In this document: piece after piece, positions 39,515 to 52,086 of the stretch | Position numbering within the stretch: position 1 is the stretch's first letter | Layout of the letters: every line of letters starts with the position of its first letter | NCBI GenBank assembly: GCA_018340805.1 | Contig: JACMZG010000008.1 | Location: 16,081,384 to 16,145,383 of the forward strand | DNA: 64,000 nt | Direction: 5' to 3' | Origin: Microvelia longipes | Lineage: Eukaryota > Arthropoda > Insecta > Hemiptera > Veliidae | Notes under the pieces: model-generated | Seen by the model: the letters and a program-made list of their open reading frames with translations, nothing else | Told to the model about the DNA's origin: nothing | The model's database searches: none | Position numbers and translations under genes: made by a program

Positions 39515-41420
39515 CAAAAAACATAAAAAACAACTCCCCACTTGAAATGTGTTGTTGTTTAGGGGCCATATTTTAGGTTAATTCACCACTGTTTTTTACT
39601 TCTTGGTCACTTAGAGTGGCATTATCGAATTCAGACCTGATTTATTCGATTCAGCGCCCTAAAATACATAGAAAACGACACCCTACTCGAAATTTATTTT
39701 GGTGGTTGATTGACTAAAATTTTGGTTTCCGGTAGTTTACCATGGTTTATTCGACTTATTGGTCACTTTAAGTGGTCGTATCAACTTTGAACCAGTTTCA
39801 TTTGATTCAGCCTAAATCCTAGTACGCTTTTTTGCGACAAAGAATGTTAACCCGATTTGACTGGGTTAGTTAAGACACAAAAATCTGGTTTTTAATAGGG
39901 TTCATGTCCTCCCCAAGGTTGATTTTTGTACTGTTTGATTAAAAAATATTAATCGGTTCGAAAGATAATGTGTTTATAAGAAAGTGTCAAGAAACACACA
40001 CACAGGTCGAAGGTTTGGCTCCTGCCATGACACCTATCCCATAGAGAATTTTATCCCAAAGGAAATTTGCTAAAACAATGCCCTTAACTTTTGAAATTGG
40101 TCTCTTTCTACAGTAAACACACAGCTGGAAGTTTAATTTTTCCTTTTTTTGGTAACTTTGAAAACATGAATTACAGTATGACAGTTTGATACCAATATCG
40201 CCATATTCTGGTGAATTTTCACAAAACTATTTTTAATATGGGTAAATTAAACAATTAACCCAAATATTTTGGGTTAATAACGATAAAGGATCAAACTAAA
40301 AGAAAATTTCACTCAACCATTTTTTAAAAGATTTACTCTACTTAGGTTAAATACATGAATTAAATAAAAACTAAGTCATTATTCACACAATACACATAAA
40401 TAATGGATTTATCACAGTAATAGTCTCTCAGAGTAAATATTAGGATAAAACACTAGCAGAAACAAAAATATAATTAATACTCACTTGTTATAAGCCCTTA
40501 TAAACACGTTATAAACATTATAAAGTAAAATGTTAATCACCGGTTAAGCAGATCCCCTAGGGCCAGGAAGAATAAAATTAGGCCTTAAAAAAAGGCAGTT
40601 AAGGACAATACCTGTTTAAACTCTATTTACCACATAACATAATGTTATAAGAAATATATATTATGAAGGACAGCACTCTTAACATGTTAAGGGGATAATT
40701 AATTCAATTTGTGTGACTTAAAAATGCTTAAGTAAAATGTTCTCTACAAAAACAAACAAACAGATCAAATATTCTTAATAAATAAATTCAAAATAGTCTC
40801 TCCTCAAAGTTTATTTACAACAACTAGACTGACTTTCAAACTAGTTTCAACCCAGACACAAGGGAATTATGAAATACTTGAGTCTTTAGATTATATAAGT
40901 GAGTGAGGCTCAACTGCATTATTCTAATACAACAATAGTCTGGACAACAGTAGTGACAAAATGTAAATTGGATTGAGTTATCTGCTGAAGTCAGAATCCC
41001 ATATTTAAGAGGTTTAAAATCAAACTTGACTGATAAGAAGTTCAATTTCCCACTGACCACAAGCAGTGCTTTGTCTGATTCTAGAACCGTAGTTGAAGTT
41101 TTTTCTTGTAAACAAAGCATCTATGTATTTAATATCACACAATAAACCAAAACGCTAATCAGCAAAGGTACAAACAAAAATAAATTATTGATCTAAGATT
41201 TGAGGACATATTTGTTGTTTGTCCTCATCTCAAATCATATGCAAAATGATTCAAGCTGAATTAACACTTCTTAAAACAGTTAATAAGGCAATAACAAGTG
41301 CTACTTTTACTCCTTAATAAACTGAAACCTCTAAAAAGTAATCTGTTCAACCCCAATATTTCTTGAAATACAGGATTAAAATTTCACTTTACACGCATCT
41401 TTGACGGATGAGACTAGAGC
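39515..41420. other. Degenerate repeats and 3' flank of the RPC4 gene
   Basis: TGGTCACTT(A/T)(G/A)AGTGG phrases recur at about 39604 and 39759, suggesting three old tandem units through 39830. The open frame on - at 40836-41120 resembles nothing I know and may be RPC4 3' UTR or chance. Confidence 0.4.
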
Positions 41421-41422
41421 TG

Positions 41423-41545
41423 CTACGAGTTAGTTAGAAGAGATTGCCAATCAGGTGATACTATCATTCTAGAGGTAACATTCCCGATATGAACCATATT
41501 ACCTGTCTTATTAGAGGCGGTCATATCGACAAGAGCTATCACATC
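41423..41545 (-). CDS. POLR3D: RPC4 terminal exon
   Basis: 40 codons plus TAG, DVIALVDMTASNKTGNM to SPDWQSLLTNS. The acceptor is GTTTGCAG. It has no ATG start and overlaps no long open frame. Confidence 0.85.
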   Translation of the reverse strand, partial: DVIALVDMTASNKTGNMVHIGNVTSRMIVSPDWQSLLTNS

Positions 41546-44500
41546 CTGCAAACATAAGATAATAATATTTATTTCCATCAATAAAAATACAAAAAAACAC
41601 ATTAATGTTTATGATGCTAAAACAATTTTTATATGAGGAATAAGATTGTTTATTGATTTTACAATCTTAAAAAAATAATTTACAAAACACAAATTTCTTT
41701 ACTTTTTGATGAGAGTCCTCAATAAGTGTTTTTGAACACCAAGAGCGAGGGCAAAAATTATCACTATCACAGTTAATAATTTTTGGCATTTTACCACAAT
41801 TTTTTTTAGTTTATTAACACTATTTTCCCACACTGTCAACTGATTATAACTGCGTGCTACACTATAGGTTAAAATGATGTTGGTTAGGACTTAATTATTT
41901 CAATATAGATTACCAGTCATACATTTTCCTAATTTAAATCCCACAGGAAGTAGTTAGCTAATAATATTTCAACAAAAACTTATAGCAAAAAAACTTATAA
42001 ACTAGCCGATCATTCTGATATTCTGATTGAAATTGATACAACTAGTAAAATAAAAGGTAGTAAATATTATTATGTTCGACCTATTACTAAACGTGGTATG
42101 GAGTTGTATCAGTTAGAATTAGCAAGTATTAACTGGGAACATCTGTTTTTAGAAAGTGATATTAATACTCAGGTTACTAAATTCATGAACATTCTTAAAG
42201 TTCTCCATGATAAATCCTTTCCTTTGCAGAGAAGATTATCTCATGTTAAAAAAAGTAAAAATAAGCCTTGGTTTACACCAGAACTTAGAGAAATCAGAGA
42301 CAGGCTTACCAAGTTGTATGATTTAAAGCAGGGATATGGTGGGAAGTTTGAGAAAGATTTTAAGAAGCTAAAAAAGTTATATAGAATAAAACTGGATGAA
42401 AGTAAAAAAAGCTTATTATGCAGATAAAATTGAATTTTCTAGTAATAAAACAAGTGAAGCTTGGAATTTAATTAATTCTCTACGTAACAGTAAGAAAAGG
42501 GAAACTGGTGATTTAAATTCTGATCAAGTTAATGACTTTTTTGTCAACTCTGTTAAAAACCTTGTTATCAAGTTGAATGTTGACAGTAAGAAAGCAGCTG
42601 AAGTTGTCACAGATGTTATAGATAAAGCAAACATTGTGTCTGTGCACTTAAAAGATTTGCAGAAGAAGGAGTGACAGGGAAAGAAATTGAACATCTAGTA
42701 TTAAATATGGCTAACTCAAATAGTAAAGATGTGTATGGTTTATCTAATAACATGTTAAAAGTTATAATTAACCTGGTTATAGAGCCTGTTACTTTTATTG
42801 TAAATAGATGCTTACGTCAAGGAATATTTCCAGATGCTTTCAAGATATCAAGGATAGTCCCAGTATACAAGAAAGGAGATCCAGAAAAAGCTGATAGTTA
42901 TAGACCAGTTGCTATTATTCCTGTTGTATCAAAGATAATGGAATTGGTGATAAACAAACAACTTCAAAGTTATTTTGAGAAAAACAATTTATTCACAGAG
43001 TCTCAACATGGTTACAGAAAAGGACGTTCTACGGCAAGTGCTGTACAGTCAGTTGTTGAATTCATCACACAAGGCTTCGAAGAACAAGAAGAAACACTTC
43101 TTGCATGCTGTGACCTTAGTAAGGCCTTTGATCTGGTTCCTCACGAGTTGTTGCTAGAGAAACTGAAACAATACAACGTAACAGATTTAGCTTGGAGTGT
43201 AATTAATAGTTATTTAAAGAATAGACAACAATGTGTTGTAATTAATAATAAAAGTTCAAAGTACTTACCTGTTGAATGTGGAGTGCCTCAGGGTTCTCAC
43301 CTCGGTCCTACACTTTTCTTGATAGCCATTAACGACCTACCCTTGTACCTGAAAAAGAAAAACAATGAAATTAAGTCAATTAATTATGCAGATGATTCTA
43401 ATTGGGCTGTAAAAGGAAAAAAGAGAGAGAATAATCAAGTTGTTATGGAGGATCTATTGAAGCAAGTCCTTACCTGGTTCAATATCAATGGTTTTAAACT
43501 AAATGAAGAAAAAAACTCAAGTTATTAACTTCTCACTAAGAAAAGATTTAGAACCTCAGGTGATTAAATTCCTTGGTTTTCATTTAGATTCTAAATTAAG
43601 TTGGAAAGAACATATTAAGCAGATAGAGACAAAGCTTTCATCCAGAGTTTACTTAATACGATCTCTTTCAAAGTATTTAGATCAAAGTTCGTTAAAGTCT
43701 GCATATCATGGATTGTTTGAATGCTACATGAGCTATGGAGTTCTGCTGTGGGGTCATGCTGAAGCTGGAGAGATTTTCCTTAAACAGAAAAAAGTTATTA
43801 GGATAATAGCTGGTGCTAAATATGATGATCATTGCAAAGACTTATTTAAAGATTTAAGAATTTTAACTTTTTATAATTTATTTATTTATCAGTGTCTTAA
43901 GTATGTCCATGTTAATTGTTATAAGTTTGTTAAGTTTGAAAGTGTTCATTGTCATAATACTAGATATAAAGATAATTTAGTACTTACCTCTCATAGGTTA
44001 AGCAAGTCCAAGACTGGTTTCAGTAATTTAGGTATAAGAATGTACAATTTACTAAATAAGAGAACCAAAGAATTAGATACAAACGCATACTGTGATAGAA
44101 TTAAAGAATTTTTGCTTTTAAACCCTTGTTATAGTCTAGATGAGTTTTTAAATTAGGTATTTATTGTTAATGTTGCGTTTTATTTTATGTTAGATTTAAA
44201 TATTTTGACTGTGATATTACTTTTAAGTATATTACTATTATTATATAAGTGAGAATTAATGATTTAAATCTTTTTGACTGTGATATTACTTTTAAGTATA
44301 TTACTATTATTATATAAGTGATTTTTACGACGTTTGTAATTGCAGGTATATGTTTACTACAAATAAACTATAAATTATTATTATAAATTATTATTATTAT
44401 TATTATTATAACAAGTATAAAAAGTAACTTATACTTATAAAAAGTATAACAAGAGAAATGTATCAAGATAAAATTTACCTGTTTAAAAGAAGGTTGAGTA

Positions 44501-44619
44501 CCAGAGTCAACAAGAAAGTTGGCATCACCAAGTACAAGTCTAGCCTGGCCGTTCTTTAGCAGCTGCAACTTTCCTATCCTACCTTCAGGCAAATTCTTTA
44601 AACAACTCTTTTCTTCGGC
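41423..44619 (-). CDS. POLR3D: RNA polymerase III subunit RPC4, last two exons
   Basis: RPC4 forms with RPC5 the TFIIF-like heterodimer of Pol III, acting in initiation and termination. Exons 44479-44619 and 41423-41545 join in phase 0. They read NLPEGRIGKLQLLKNGQARL, VLGDANFLVDSGTQPSFKQ, then DVIALVDMTASNKTGNMVHI, GNVTSRMIVSPDWQSLLTNS and a TAG stop. The pattern LPEGxxGKL, LxLGDxxxxVxxGTxxSFxQ and GxVxxxxVxSPDxxSLL is the conserved C-terminus of RPC4/RPC53. The upstream exons are not recognised within the window. The 2.9-kb intron is filled by a LINE on the opposite strand. Confidence 0.85.
42671..44156 (+). pseudogene. LINE reverse transcriptase and C-terminal region
   Basis: Two overlapping open segments (42671-43528 and 43503-44156) together make the RT palm with FADD-like YADD, thumb and the Jockey-style tail (FLGFHLDSKLSWKEHIKQ, GVLLWGHA). 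One frame slip separates them after NEEK. It is lightly decayed, much younger than the LINE at 45950. Confidence 0.85.
44193..44405. repeat. Duplicated 3' UTR unit and (ATT)n tail
   Basis: TTTTGACTGTGATATTACTT plus TTAAGTATATTACTATTATT occurs twice in tandem, then an ATT microsatellite. Confidence 0.85.
44479..44619 (-). CDS. POLR3D: RPC4 penultimate exon
   Basis: 47 codons, AEEKSCLKNLPEGRIGKLQ to SFKQ. The acceptor is TATTTTAG and the donor GTAAAT. Confidence 0.85.
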
Positions 44620-45039
44620 CTAAAATAATATAAATACTATTAGGGAATCGTTCTGGCAATGATATCATAGTTTATAAGGTAGACCAAAAGTTGAACCTAA
44701 CGTAGACCAAGTTTTAAACATATCATAATCGTTTATTCTCTAATAAGTACAACTTTTTTAATACAATGAGAATCGTCATGCTTTTACATATTTACAAAAA
44801 ATAAAAAAAAAAGTTAAATAAATAAATAGTTAAAATTCTAAAAGTTAATAATCAAAAGGACAAAACATATTTTTATTTATAAAAAGGACTTGATCTGGTA
44901 TATGACTTTACTTGTTAGGTATTCCTTACTTTTCTAATGAACTTTATAAAACTCTCCTCTTTGTGCTCGGTGAAAAAAAAATTAATTGACAATGCACCCA
45001 AATCTCCTTTGTGGGTAAGTAAGAAAATAATTAAATCAA
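44620..45039. other. AT-rich intron or upstream sequence, no feature seen
   Basis: It should be RPC4 intron if the gene continues upstream. No coding signal was recognised. Confidence 0.35.
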
Positions 45040-47270
45040 GTAATAGTCCAAAAAATGTGTTGATAAAAAATCATATTTATCATTAAACAAAATTCACAAA
45101 AACATAGTCATTGGAAATAAGCAACAATTTATAAATAATATAAATAAAAAAATAAAATCAGCTCCTAACAGTATAAAAAAGGGATGGACCATTGCAAGGC
45201 AAGGAACATTAAATAAAAATTCAGCTCCTAAAATATTGTTTTAGAAGTACCTTCAGAGTCTGGTGATTTGATAATTAAGGATGTCATAGAAGTTGCTAAT
45301 AATTTTGGAGAATATTTGTCTCAGATAGCTTTTCAGTTAAAACAAAACTTTCCTTATGACATCTCAACCAAACTTGGACCTAGTTTTTTAATAATGGAGA
45401 ATTTTATGTATGATTTTGTTTATTTTTATTAATTATCTTTATAAGATTATTATTTATTTATATATTTTTGCCTGATATAATCTTAAAGATGTTTCCGGCC
45501 TCCAGGTTACTACTAGCGCCACCTAGTGCGTAATTATACTTATAGTTTTAGTTAGTTGCCTATCCCCTTCCGTCTTGCCGCTATGTTTTGTGCTAATGCA
45601 ACCGCTAACTAATCCGCTACTTAAACCAAAACCGGTTTTGAATGTGAAACCGGGTTCAACCGCTTACTTCTGTTATTTTTAGTATTATCAATTCAAAGAC
45701 ACCCGAAAACCCAGTTCTACCTTTTATGCAGCCAGGACGTCACCGAGGCACCGGTGCTCTCTCCATTATCTCTACAGAAATCAGGTACAAACTTCCACAT
45801 TATTCAGGCTTTAATTATCTTATTTATGACATTTCTATCTTTTTATTATATTATTGGTTTATTTTCCCCGTATACAGCCCTCTATAAAGTAACACCCGCC
45901 TTGGTTTGCGATAATAGTTTTTCTTTATTGCTAGGAAACGCACTGAACCACCAAATAAATTCAATGATATTTAACTGTAATAATTCTAAAAAAGAGTGGG
46001 CCAGAGTGCTAAGCATGCTAAAGAGTAAGAAAAGCCAGAGCCCCGGTGGCATACCAACCAGTGTGGTAAAGAAAAGTTTATCTGCATGTACTGATATTTT
46101 TATTTATGTTCTAACGCATTGTTTCTCTGCGGGTGTTTTTCCTGCTGTGCTTAAACAATCATTAGTTGTTCCAATTTCTATTAAGTTAAAGTTAAATTTT
46201 TATTAACTACAGACCAATATCATTATTAAGTTCTTTTTCTAAGCTGTTTGAAAAATTAATCTACGTAAGACTTTCAAGCTTCATAGTCAAATACTCAATA
46301 TTATCCCCTGTACAACATGGCTATAAAAAGGGTTACTTTATAAATACAGATACAGCTTATGGTGTTTAAATAATAATTCAAAGTATTGACAGTAAGTATT
46401 ACGTAGTTGGAGTTTTCTTTGATCTCTCAAAAGCCTTTGACATAATTGACCATCAAAGATTATTGTATAATTGTACAGTATGGAGATTCGAGGCATTTCT
46501 TTCGATCTTATTTGCTCATTTTTGTTTAATAGTTCATTTAACGTTTCTGAAGGGGGTAAGAAATAAAAAAGCTTTAATTCAACTTTTGGCGTCCCTCAAG
46601 GTAGTATTCTCAGTCCCTTACTTTTTGCATTATTCATTAATGATCTCCCAAGTTACCATAAGAAGTATTGTTCTGACGGTCATGTATGTTGACGATACTT
46701 CTGTCTTTATTTACAGACCAGACCTTGATACTCTTGAATGAAATGTAAATTTGTTATGCTTAGATGGTGTTCAGCTAATGGTTTGGTCATTAATGCTACC
46801 AAGAGTGTATCACTAAATGTTCTCTACCAAGAATATAGTCAAAAGGAGCTTGAATATAATGATTTATGCAAATCCCATGAAATCTGTGCCTTTCACCAAC
46901 TTATTAGGCTTACAAATTGACAGTCAGTTTAAATATCATGAATTTACATAGAAAGTTAAAGCGATACAACTCAACAGCAGTTCTTATGATGTTATATCAT
47001 GGCAAGATATATCCACACTTAGTTAACCATATCATAACCTGGGCAGTTAGTGCTGAATCCTAAAGAGTATTTCTAGTCCAAAAAAGAATAATTCGCCTGA
47101 TATTTGATGTAGCTCTTAGAAAATTGACTAAACCAATATTTAAGTCGCAAAAAATATTAACTTTTTATTTGATTTTAATTCTTGAGTTTTGTAAATACGT
47201 AGCTCAGTTTTGCGATAAATTCAAAACTAGAAAAGATATTCACAACTTAATCGCAGTCTTAGTCGCAGCG
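45040..47270 (+). mobile_element. Decayed LINE, two pieces
   Basis: The first piece (about 45140-45430) codes DVIEVANNFGEYLSQIAFQL, the segment between endonuclease and RT. After about 500 bp of other sequence (45430-45900, GC-richer, possibly an insertion) the RT resumes: KSQSPGGIPTSVVKKSLSAC, then many stops, GVPQGSILSPLLFALF (about 46595), MYVDDTSVFIY (46683) and WCSANGLVINATKSVSLN. It is heavily mutated and dead. Jockey/CR1-like by motif. Confidence 0.7.
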
Positions 47271-47389
47271 TAGGACGTCTATTTTTAAATTAGTTTCTTA
47301 TAATACTGCAATTGCATGCTATAACCACTTTACCTGGAGAACTTAAAAATCATGAAGAAATCTTACTGAAACTCATAATGTCAAGAACA

Positions 47390-47950
47390 TTCAGAGGTTC
47401 CTAAGAGCAGTGAACTTTCTAAATAAATTTATTCAGTTATACTCAAAAGTTACAGCTCCGTTAAGAGAGCTTCATAAAAAGAAAAATACTTGGTATTAGT
47501 CAGAAAGCCAGACGCAGGCATTTAAAATTCTTAAAAATTTAATAGTTGAGGCTTCCACATTGAAAATATTTAACCCTAAAGAAGAGATAATTATACAATG
47601 TGATGCCAGTAAAGATGGTATTGGTTGCTGCTTATTACAAAAGGGCCAGCCAGTTAACGTTGCGTCAAGAAGCCGGGCAGAAGCCAAGATAAAATATTAT
47701 CAAATAGAAGGAACTCCTTACTTTTACCACTCATAGGTTTCATCAGTTTATTTATGGACATCCCAAGGTAACTATTTTTACCAATCATAAACCTTTAATT
47801 AATTTAAATAAAAAGGAAATTTATATAAATACTGCAAGGCTGCAAAGAATGCAACTAAACATTTTGAGATATCAATTTGATCTAAGATACTTACCCCTAG
47901 ACGTAGTAGCAAGCCATTTGGTTAACACTTCTAGTATAGTGTATATTACT
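47390..47950 (+). pseudogene. Gypsy Pol fragment (RT end and RNase H)
   Basis: FLNKFIQLYSKVTAPLRELH (about 47415) is the RT connection segment, and IIIQCDASKDGIGCCLLQKG with VASRSRAEAKIKYYQIE (about 47590-47710) is the RNase H start. Stops and frame changes follow. It is not contiguous with other gypsy parts. Confidence 0.75.
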
Positions 47951-48354
47951 TTATAGGTAGGTATTTGAGTATAGCTAGTGAGAGAGGTGGGGAGTAATAT
48001 TCTTGAGTCTCCAGCAACCAATAAGCAAGAGGGGCTCGTCTCTATAGAAGAGATATTTCTTATCATAATACTATTGAACAACAAACCACTTTGTTGTTCA
48101 CTGTCAATTGAACAACAAATTATTCTTTTAGAAAACGCTTAAACAAATGCACCTACGTTTTTCCAAATATTTTGATTTATTCTTTATTAATTGATAGCTA
48201 TTATTCATTAATTATCTAGTTAATTAATTGTTGTTGATAAGTGTTTATTTCAATTGTTAGTTTAAAAATATTTGTTTGTTTTTATTATCTGGTTTAGAAT
48301 TAAAGACAAGTCTGTACAAGACTATTAGATACTATTACCTTTTCCTTTTAATAA

Positions 48355-48920
48355 AAATTTGAATTCCCTTGTAGTTATTGTCATGAAGAGTTTAAAAGGA
48401 AAATTTACTTAACGCGGCATGTAGCACGTGTCCATAAAAAAGAAGATCATTCCTTCCATTGCTATCATTGTAATAACTGTTTCATGAATATCAACTGGCT
48501 GACATATTCAACGTATTCACTTAAAAGAAAAAAAAATCTGTTTGTTTTAAATCGGTGCACCACTTTTTGTTACCTGAACATTTAAATAAAGAACATAATT
48601 TTGTTATAATGACTAAGCAGTTTAATAACATGGAAGATTTTTACAAGTGGAAAGGAGACTATGAAGTGGCCAGTAAAGTTAATTACACCAAATACAGAGG
48701 CGCAAGAAGTAATCTTTCAAAAGAATAAGAAATTCAAATTCGTTTGTTTTCGCAAAAGTCATTATAATCCTAAAGGCAAAAGTATAAGGCATTTGAAAAG
48801 TTTGGGATCCAATAAATGCGTTGTAAGTTGTTCATCTAAAATAAAAGTAACGGAAAATAGAGATGGTTTTGTTTGTGCGGAGATAGTGGATACTGACGTT
48901 GGACATGACCAGTAAGTTAA
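48355..48920 (+). pseudogene. Zinc-finger/DNA-binding N-terminus of a transposase-like gene
   Basis: A C2H2-like stretch (CSYCHEEFKRKIYLTRHVAR, then HCYHCNNCF) precedes NMEDFYKWKGDYEVASKVNY and, after a frame change, FRKSHYNPKGKSIRHLKSLG and DVGHDQ. I recognise this order from the N-terminal part of multi-copy, uncharacterised arthropod genes thought to be transposase-derived (MULE-like). I am unsure of the family. Several frameshifts; the catalytic part is missing. Confidence 0.5.
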
Positions 48921-48924
48921 GACC

Positions 48925-49808
48925 AGTAAATATAATAAAGATGGGTGAGAAACACATCTTTTAGAAAACAGATACCCGGCACAATGCAGTCTTTGGACAA
49001 AAGTTTGAACATAAAGATCAAAGTACAGAGTTCAATAAATATAAAGTTACATCTAATCAGAGTAATAATGTAATCAATCCAAATAGAGATGAAATAAGAG
49101 GTGAAATAGTTAATGATAATGCTAATTATAAGCAATTAGAGAATAACTCTCAGTTAAAAACTACTGTGCCAGCCTTACATCGCAAGACAAGTGACAATAG
49201 AGAAAATCGTAATTGTTTTTCAGAACCATATGTTGATATTAATGACCTTTTAAAATATGAAGGATTATATTGGAGATATACACAACTCTAATGAAATAAT
49301 AACATACGTTTTACCCATGATAGAAATGTTCATAGATTATAAAAAAAATGTATGCTCTCATACATACCGGATGTTTCATAAACATATTTTCAGAAGATTT
49401 AGAGCTAGAAATTCATAAAACTCATCATTGCAGTATAATTGGAATTTAAAGAGAAAACTTTGAGTGGACCATTTGATAAAAAGGCATCATATCTACAAAG
49501 AAACAGGCATTGATAATTATGAAGTTTCATGATACACCAGAAATAACATTTAATGCTTTAGTACTATCAAATCTAAAAATATCAGGAATTCTAGAATTAT
49601 AATTCTTACCTAAATTAAATTCTATTATAGAAATTAAACAACAGAAATTGTTTATGACGATTGAAAATTTACAACATTGTTTACCAATAAAGTCTAATCA
49701 GATTGGGAGTTTTAATATTAAAGTTTTAAAAGCTAATTAAATGCTTACTCACATACCGAAGTGTGTTTCTTCAGTAAAGCCAGTTACCTGTTACAGTTTT
49801 TTATCATA
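48925..49808. other. AT-rich, no convincing gene
   Basis: Possibly further decay products of the preceding gene. No motif recognised. Confidence 0.3.
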
Positions 49809-50368
49809 TCAGTGAAAATCACGCCCATCAGATATGAAGTGAGATATTGGATTTGATGATTTTTTAACAAAAATATAACTTACATTATCAGGACCAGGGG
49901 CTGAGTAAGAGGAGGATGTTAAGGTTCGTTCTAATTCGATTTTGAATCTAAAATTATAGGGTAAGTCATTTGCTAGTAGTATTACTAGAGGATTAGATTT
50001 AGATTCTTGCTTAAGTTTGATAAACTTCTCTGAATATTTAGGTCCTTGAGATATGGATGATAAATATGTGACAAACTTTTCCGCAACAGTGGATGGTTCT
50101 GACGTAACAATGATAAATTCATCAATGAATATTGCTATGTTAGAAGTGTTCCCTTTTCCTGGCATGACATGAATCATTTGCCACAGTTCCCACTGCTGGA
50201 GTCACTATTTAGATTCTCCACCCATTTTGGCCAGTATTGCTTTTGAACTTCTCTTCTCTGAACTTGTTTCCTTAATCTATTTAATGCCTTTTTGTTTTCC
50301 TTATTTATAGGTTCTAAAGTCAGAGACCACCATGGGGAAGATAGACCACAGAGCTTACATCCACTCAT
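49809..50368 (-). pseudogene. LINE fragment (endonuclease end to RT start)
   Basis: Two frames on - (50368-50174 and 50177-49809) read SPWWSLTLEPINKENKKALN, then GPKYSEKFIKLKQESKSNPL, NFRFKIELERTL and SAPGPDNVSYIFVKK. P-W-W after the endonuclease and S-x-x-x-PGPD at the RT start are typical of Jockey-type elements. The RT palm is absent. Confidence 0.7.
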
Positions 50369-50390
50369 GGATATACAGTGGTTTGTACAT

Positions 50391-50625
50391 ATTTAATAGT
50401 GACCATGCAGGCTTTAAACAACTAGTAATATACAACACAATTCACAATACAACATAATAATAATAAAGTTTTTTTTATAAAAAACAAAATGGAGTTCGCG
50501 TTCTTGTAAAAGCATGTTGTATTTTAATTTTATAAATAATAAACTTTATTATAATGTTGTATTGTGAATTGTGTTGTATATTACTAGTTGTTTAAAGCCT
50601 GCACGGTCACTATTAAACATGGCGC
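50391..50625. repeat. Foldback element, arms about 85 bp
   Basis: TTTAATAGTGACCATGCAGG...AATAAAGTTT (50391-50475) is mirrored by AAACTTTATT...GCACGGTCACTATTAAA (about 50540-50620) around a 65-bp loop. It lies between the LINE fragment and a gypsy gag. Confidence 0.85.
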
Positions 50626-50734
50626 AGACGGAGGACGTTTAATGCATAACAAAAAAGTAGATTGGGTTCGAGTATCTTGGGGACATAGTTCTGTTTAAAA
50701 AGTTTGTTGTGTTTATTCAATAATATTTAATAAA

Positions 50735-51578
50735 ATGAGTGGATCGGAGTGTAGGGTGCCCAAACCCTTGGTGTTAGATGAAAACATGACTAAAAACTGG
50801 GTAAGTTTTAAGACTCAATTTCAAATTTATTTAAAAGCATCGGAGGCTACAGAAAAAAGTGAAGATGTCAAGATAGCAAAATTTTTGAACTTCATTGGGG
50901 AGGAATGTATAGAAATATGACACTTTCAATTTCAAAGTTGACGTTTCTTTGAAAGAGGTACTCAAAGCCTTTGATGATCATTTTATGCCTAAACGGAATG
51001 AAGTATATGACCGTTTCAAATTTTTCTCTAGGAATCAAAAGGAGGGTGAACCTCTTGATATTTTCTTCAAAGATTTAAAGATTTTGGCCAATAGTTGTAA
51101 TTTTGGGGATCAACTGAACAGTCTACTTAGAGATAGCATTGTGCTTGGCATTGTAGATAAGGATTTACGCGAAGTAATGCTGAGAGTTCCTGAACTTAAA
51201 TTAGAGGGTGCTATTCAAAGGTGCAAAATTGGAGAAATGGCGCATCAACAAGCCACTGATGTAGCAGGAGAGACCAAAGTACATGAGAGTAGGGAGAAAA
51301 CAACACAGGTCGACTCTCCGAGCACTTCTAATAATGTAAATAAAGCAAAGAAGCATAATGATGAGAAACAAATAGAAAACCAAGTAAATAAAACAAATAG
51401 TAAATCATATAATAATCAAAAGAAATGTACTAAATGTGGGTTTGACCATAGATGGGGGGCTTACCCCGCATATAATAAGCTTTGTGCTAAATGCGGTTTT
51501 AAAAATCATTATGCTTCTATGCGTACAAATAAATATAGAAAAGTGGTAGTTTTACCTAGAAAAGTGGATGAAATTTAG
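50735..51578 (+). pseudogene. Gypsy gag with Cys/His motifs
   Basis: ATG at 50735 (MSGSECRVPKPLVLDENMTK). A frame slip comes at about 50918, and it reopens at 50949 with KAFDDHFMPKRNEVYDRFKF. Near the end CTKCGFDHRWG and CAKCGFKNHY are nucleocapsid knuckles. Stop at 51578. One indel breaks it. Confidence 0.8.
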
Positions 51579-51689
51579 GGTAGGAATAATGGTGGGGATA
51601 ATGGTAAAAGAGGTGACACTGTATTTGTAGTAGATTAGATTAAGAGTAATAATCAAACGGAATGGATTAAGGAAGTTGGGTATAGGAAC

Positions 51690-51845
51690 AAAAAGTTAAA
51701 CTTTAAAATTGATACGAGAAGTCAATTAAATTTGATACCGATGAGGATTTTGAAGCTGTTTGATGCAAATTTAGAAAGAACTAATATAAAAATACAAGCA
51801 TATGGAGGATTTATATTGACATCTGCTGGTAAAATACTACTGTGA
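51690..51845 (+). pseudogene. Gypsy protease fragment with altered active site
   Basis: LNFKIDTRSQLNLIPMRILK: the D-T-G triad reads D-T-R, which would abolish the catalytic loop. Stop at 51843. Confidence 0.65.
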
Positions 51846-52086
51846 ATATAGTATGTAATAATATTGTGCAAAATCTTGAGTTTGTGGTAGTTGATAACGA
51901 TAAGTGTACACCTATATTAGGATTAAAAGCATGTAAAGGTTTTAGATTAAAAATTGTAATTGTAAAATGAGGTTAAAAACAGGTTTATATCAGAAAATAA
52001 AGATGTTTTCACAGGAACAGGGGAGTATCCAGAAGAAGTTAGTTTAACGTGTGATAGAAATGTGAAACCAGTGGCTCGACCTCGAC

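Larger units (their letters stand above)
41975..44405 (+). mobile_element. 5'-truncated LINE with reverse transcriptase, in the RPC4 intron
   Basis: It opens with the tail of an AP-type endonuclease (LADHSD at about 42004, then VRPITKRGMELYQLELASIN) and runs through a reverse transcriptase to a stop at 44156, with three frame slips near 42400, 42670 and 43510. RT landmarks: IVPVYKKGDPEKADSYRPVA, HGYRKGRSTASAV, LLACCDLSKAFDLVPHELLL, GVPQGSHLGPTLFLIAINDL and NYADDSNWAV. I place it among APE-type LINEs of the Jockey/CR1/L2 group and cannot fix the clade. The 3' UTR carries a roughly 65-bp unit twice (44193-44322), and the element ends in an (ATT)n run at about 44384-44405. Confidence 0.85.

Noticed and set aside
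40836..41120. 94-codon frame on the minus strand
   Set aside because: No recognisable domain, Cys/Leu-rich low complexity, and it lies in the 3' flank of RPC4.
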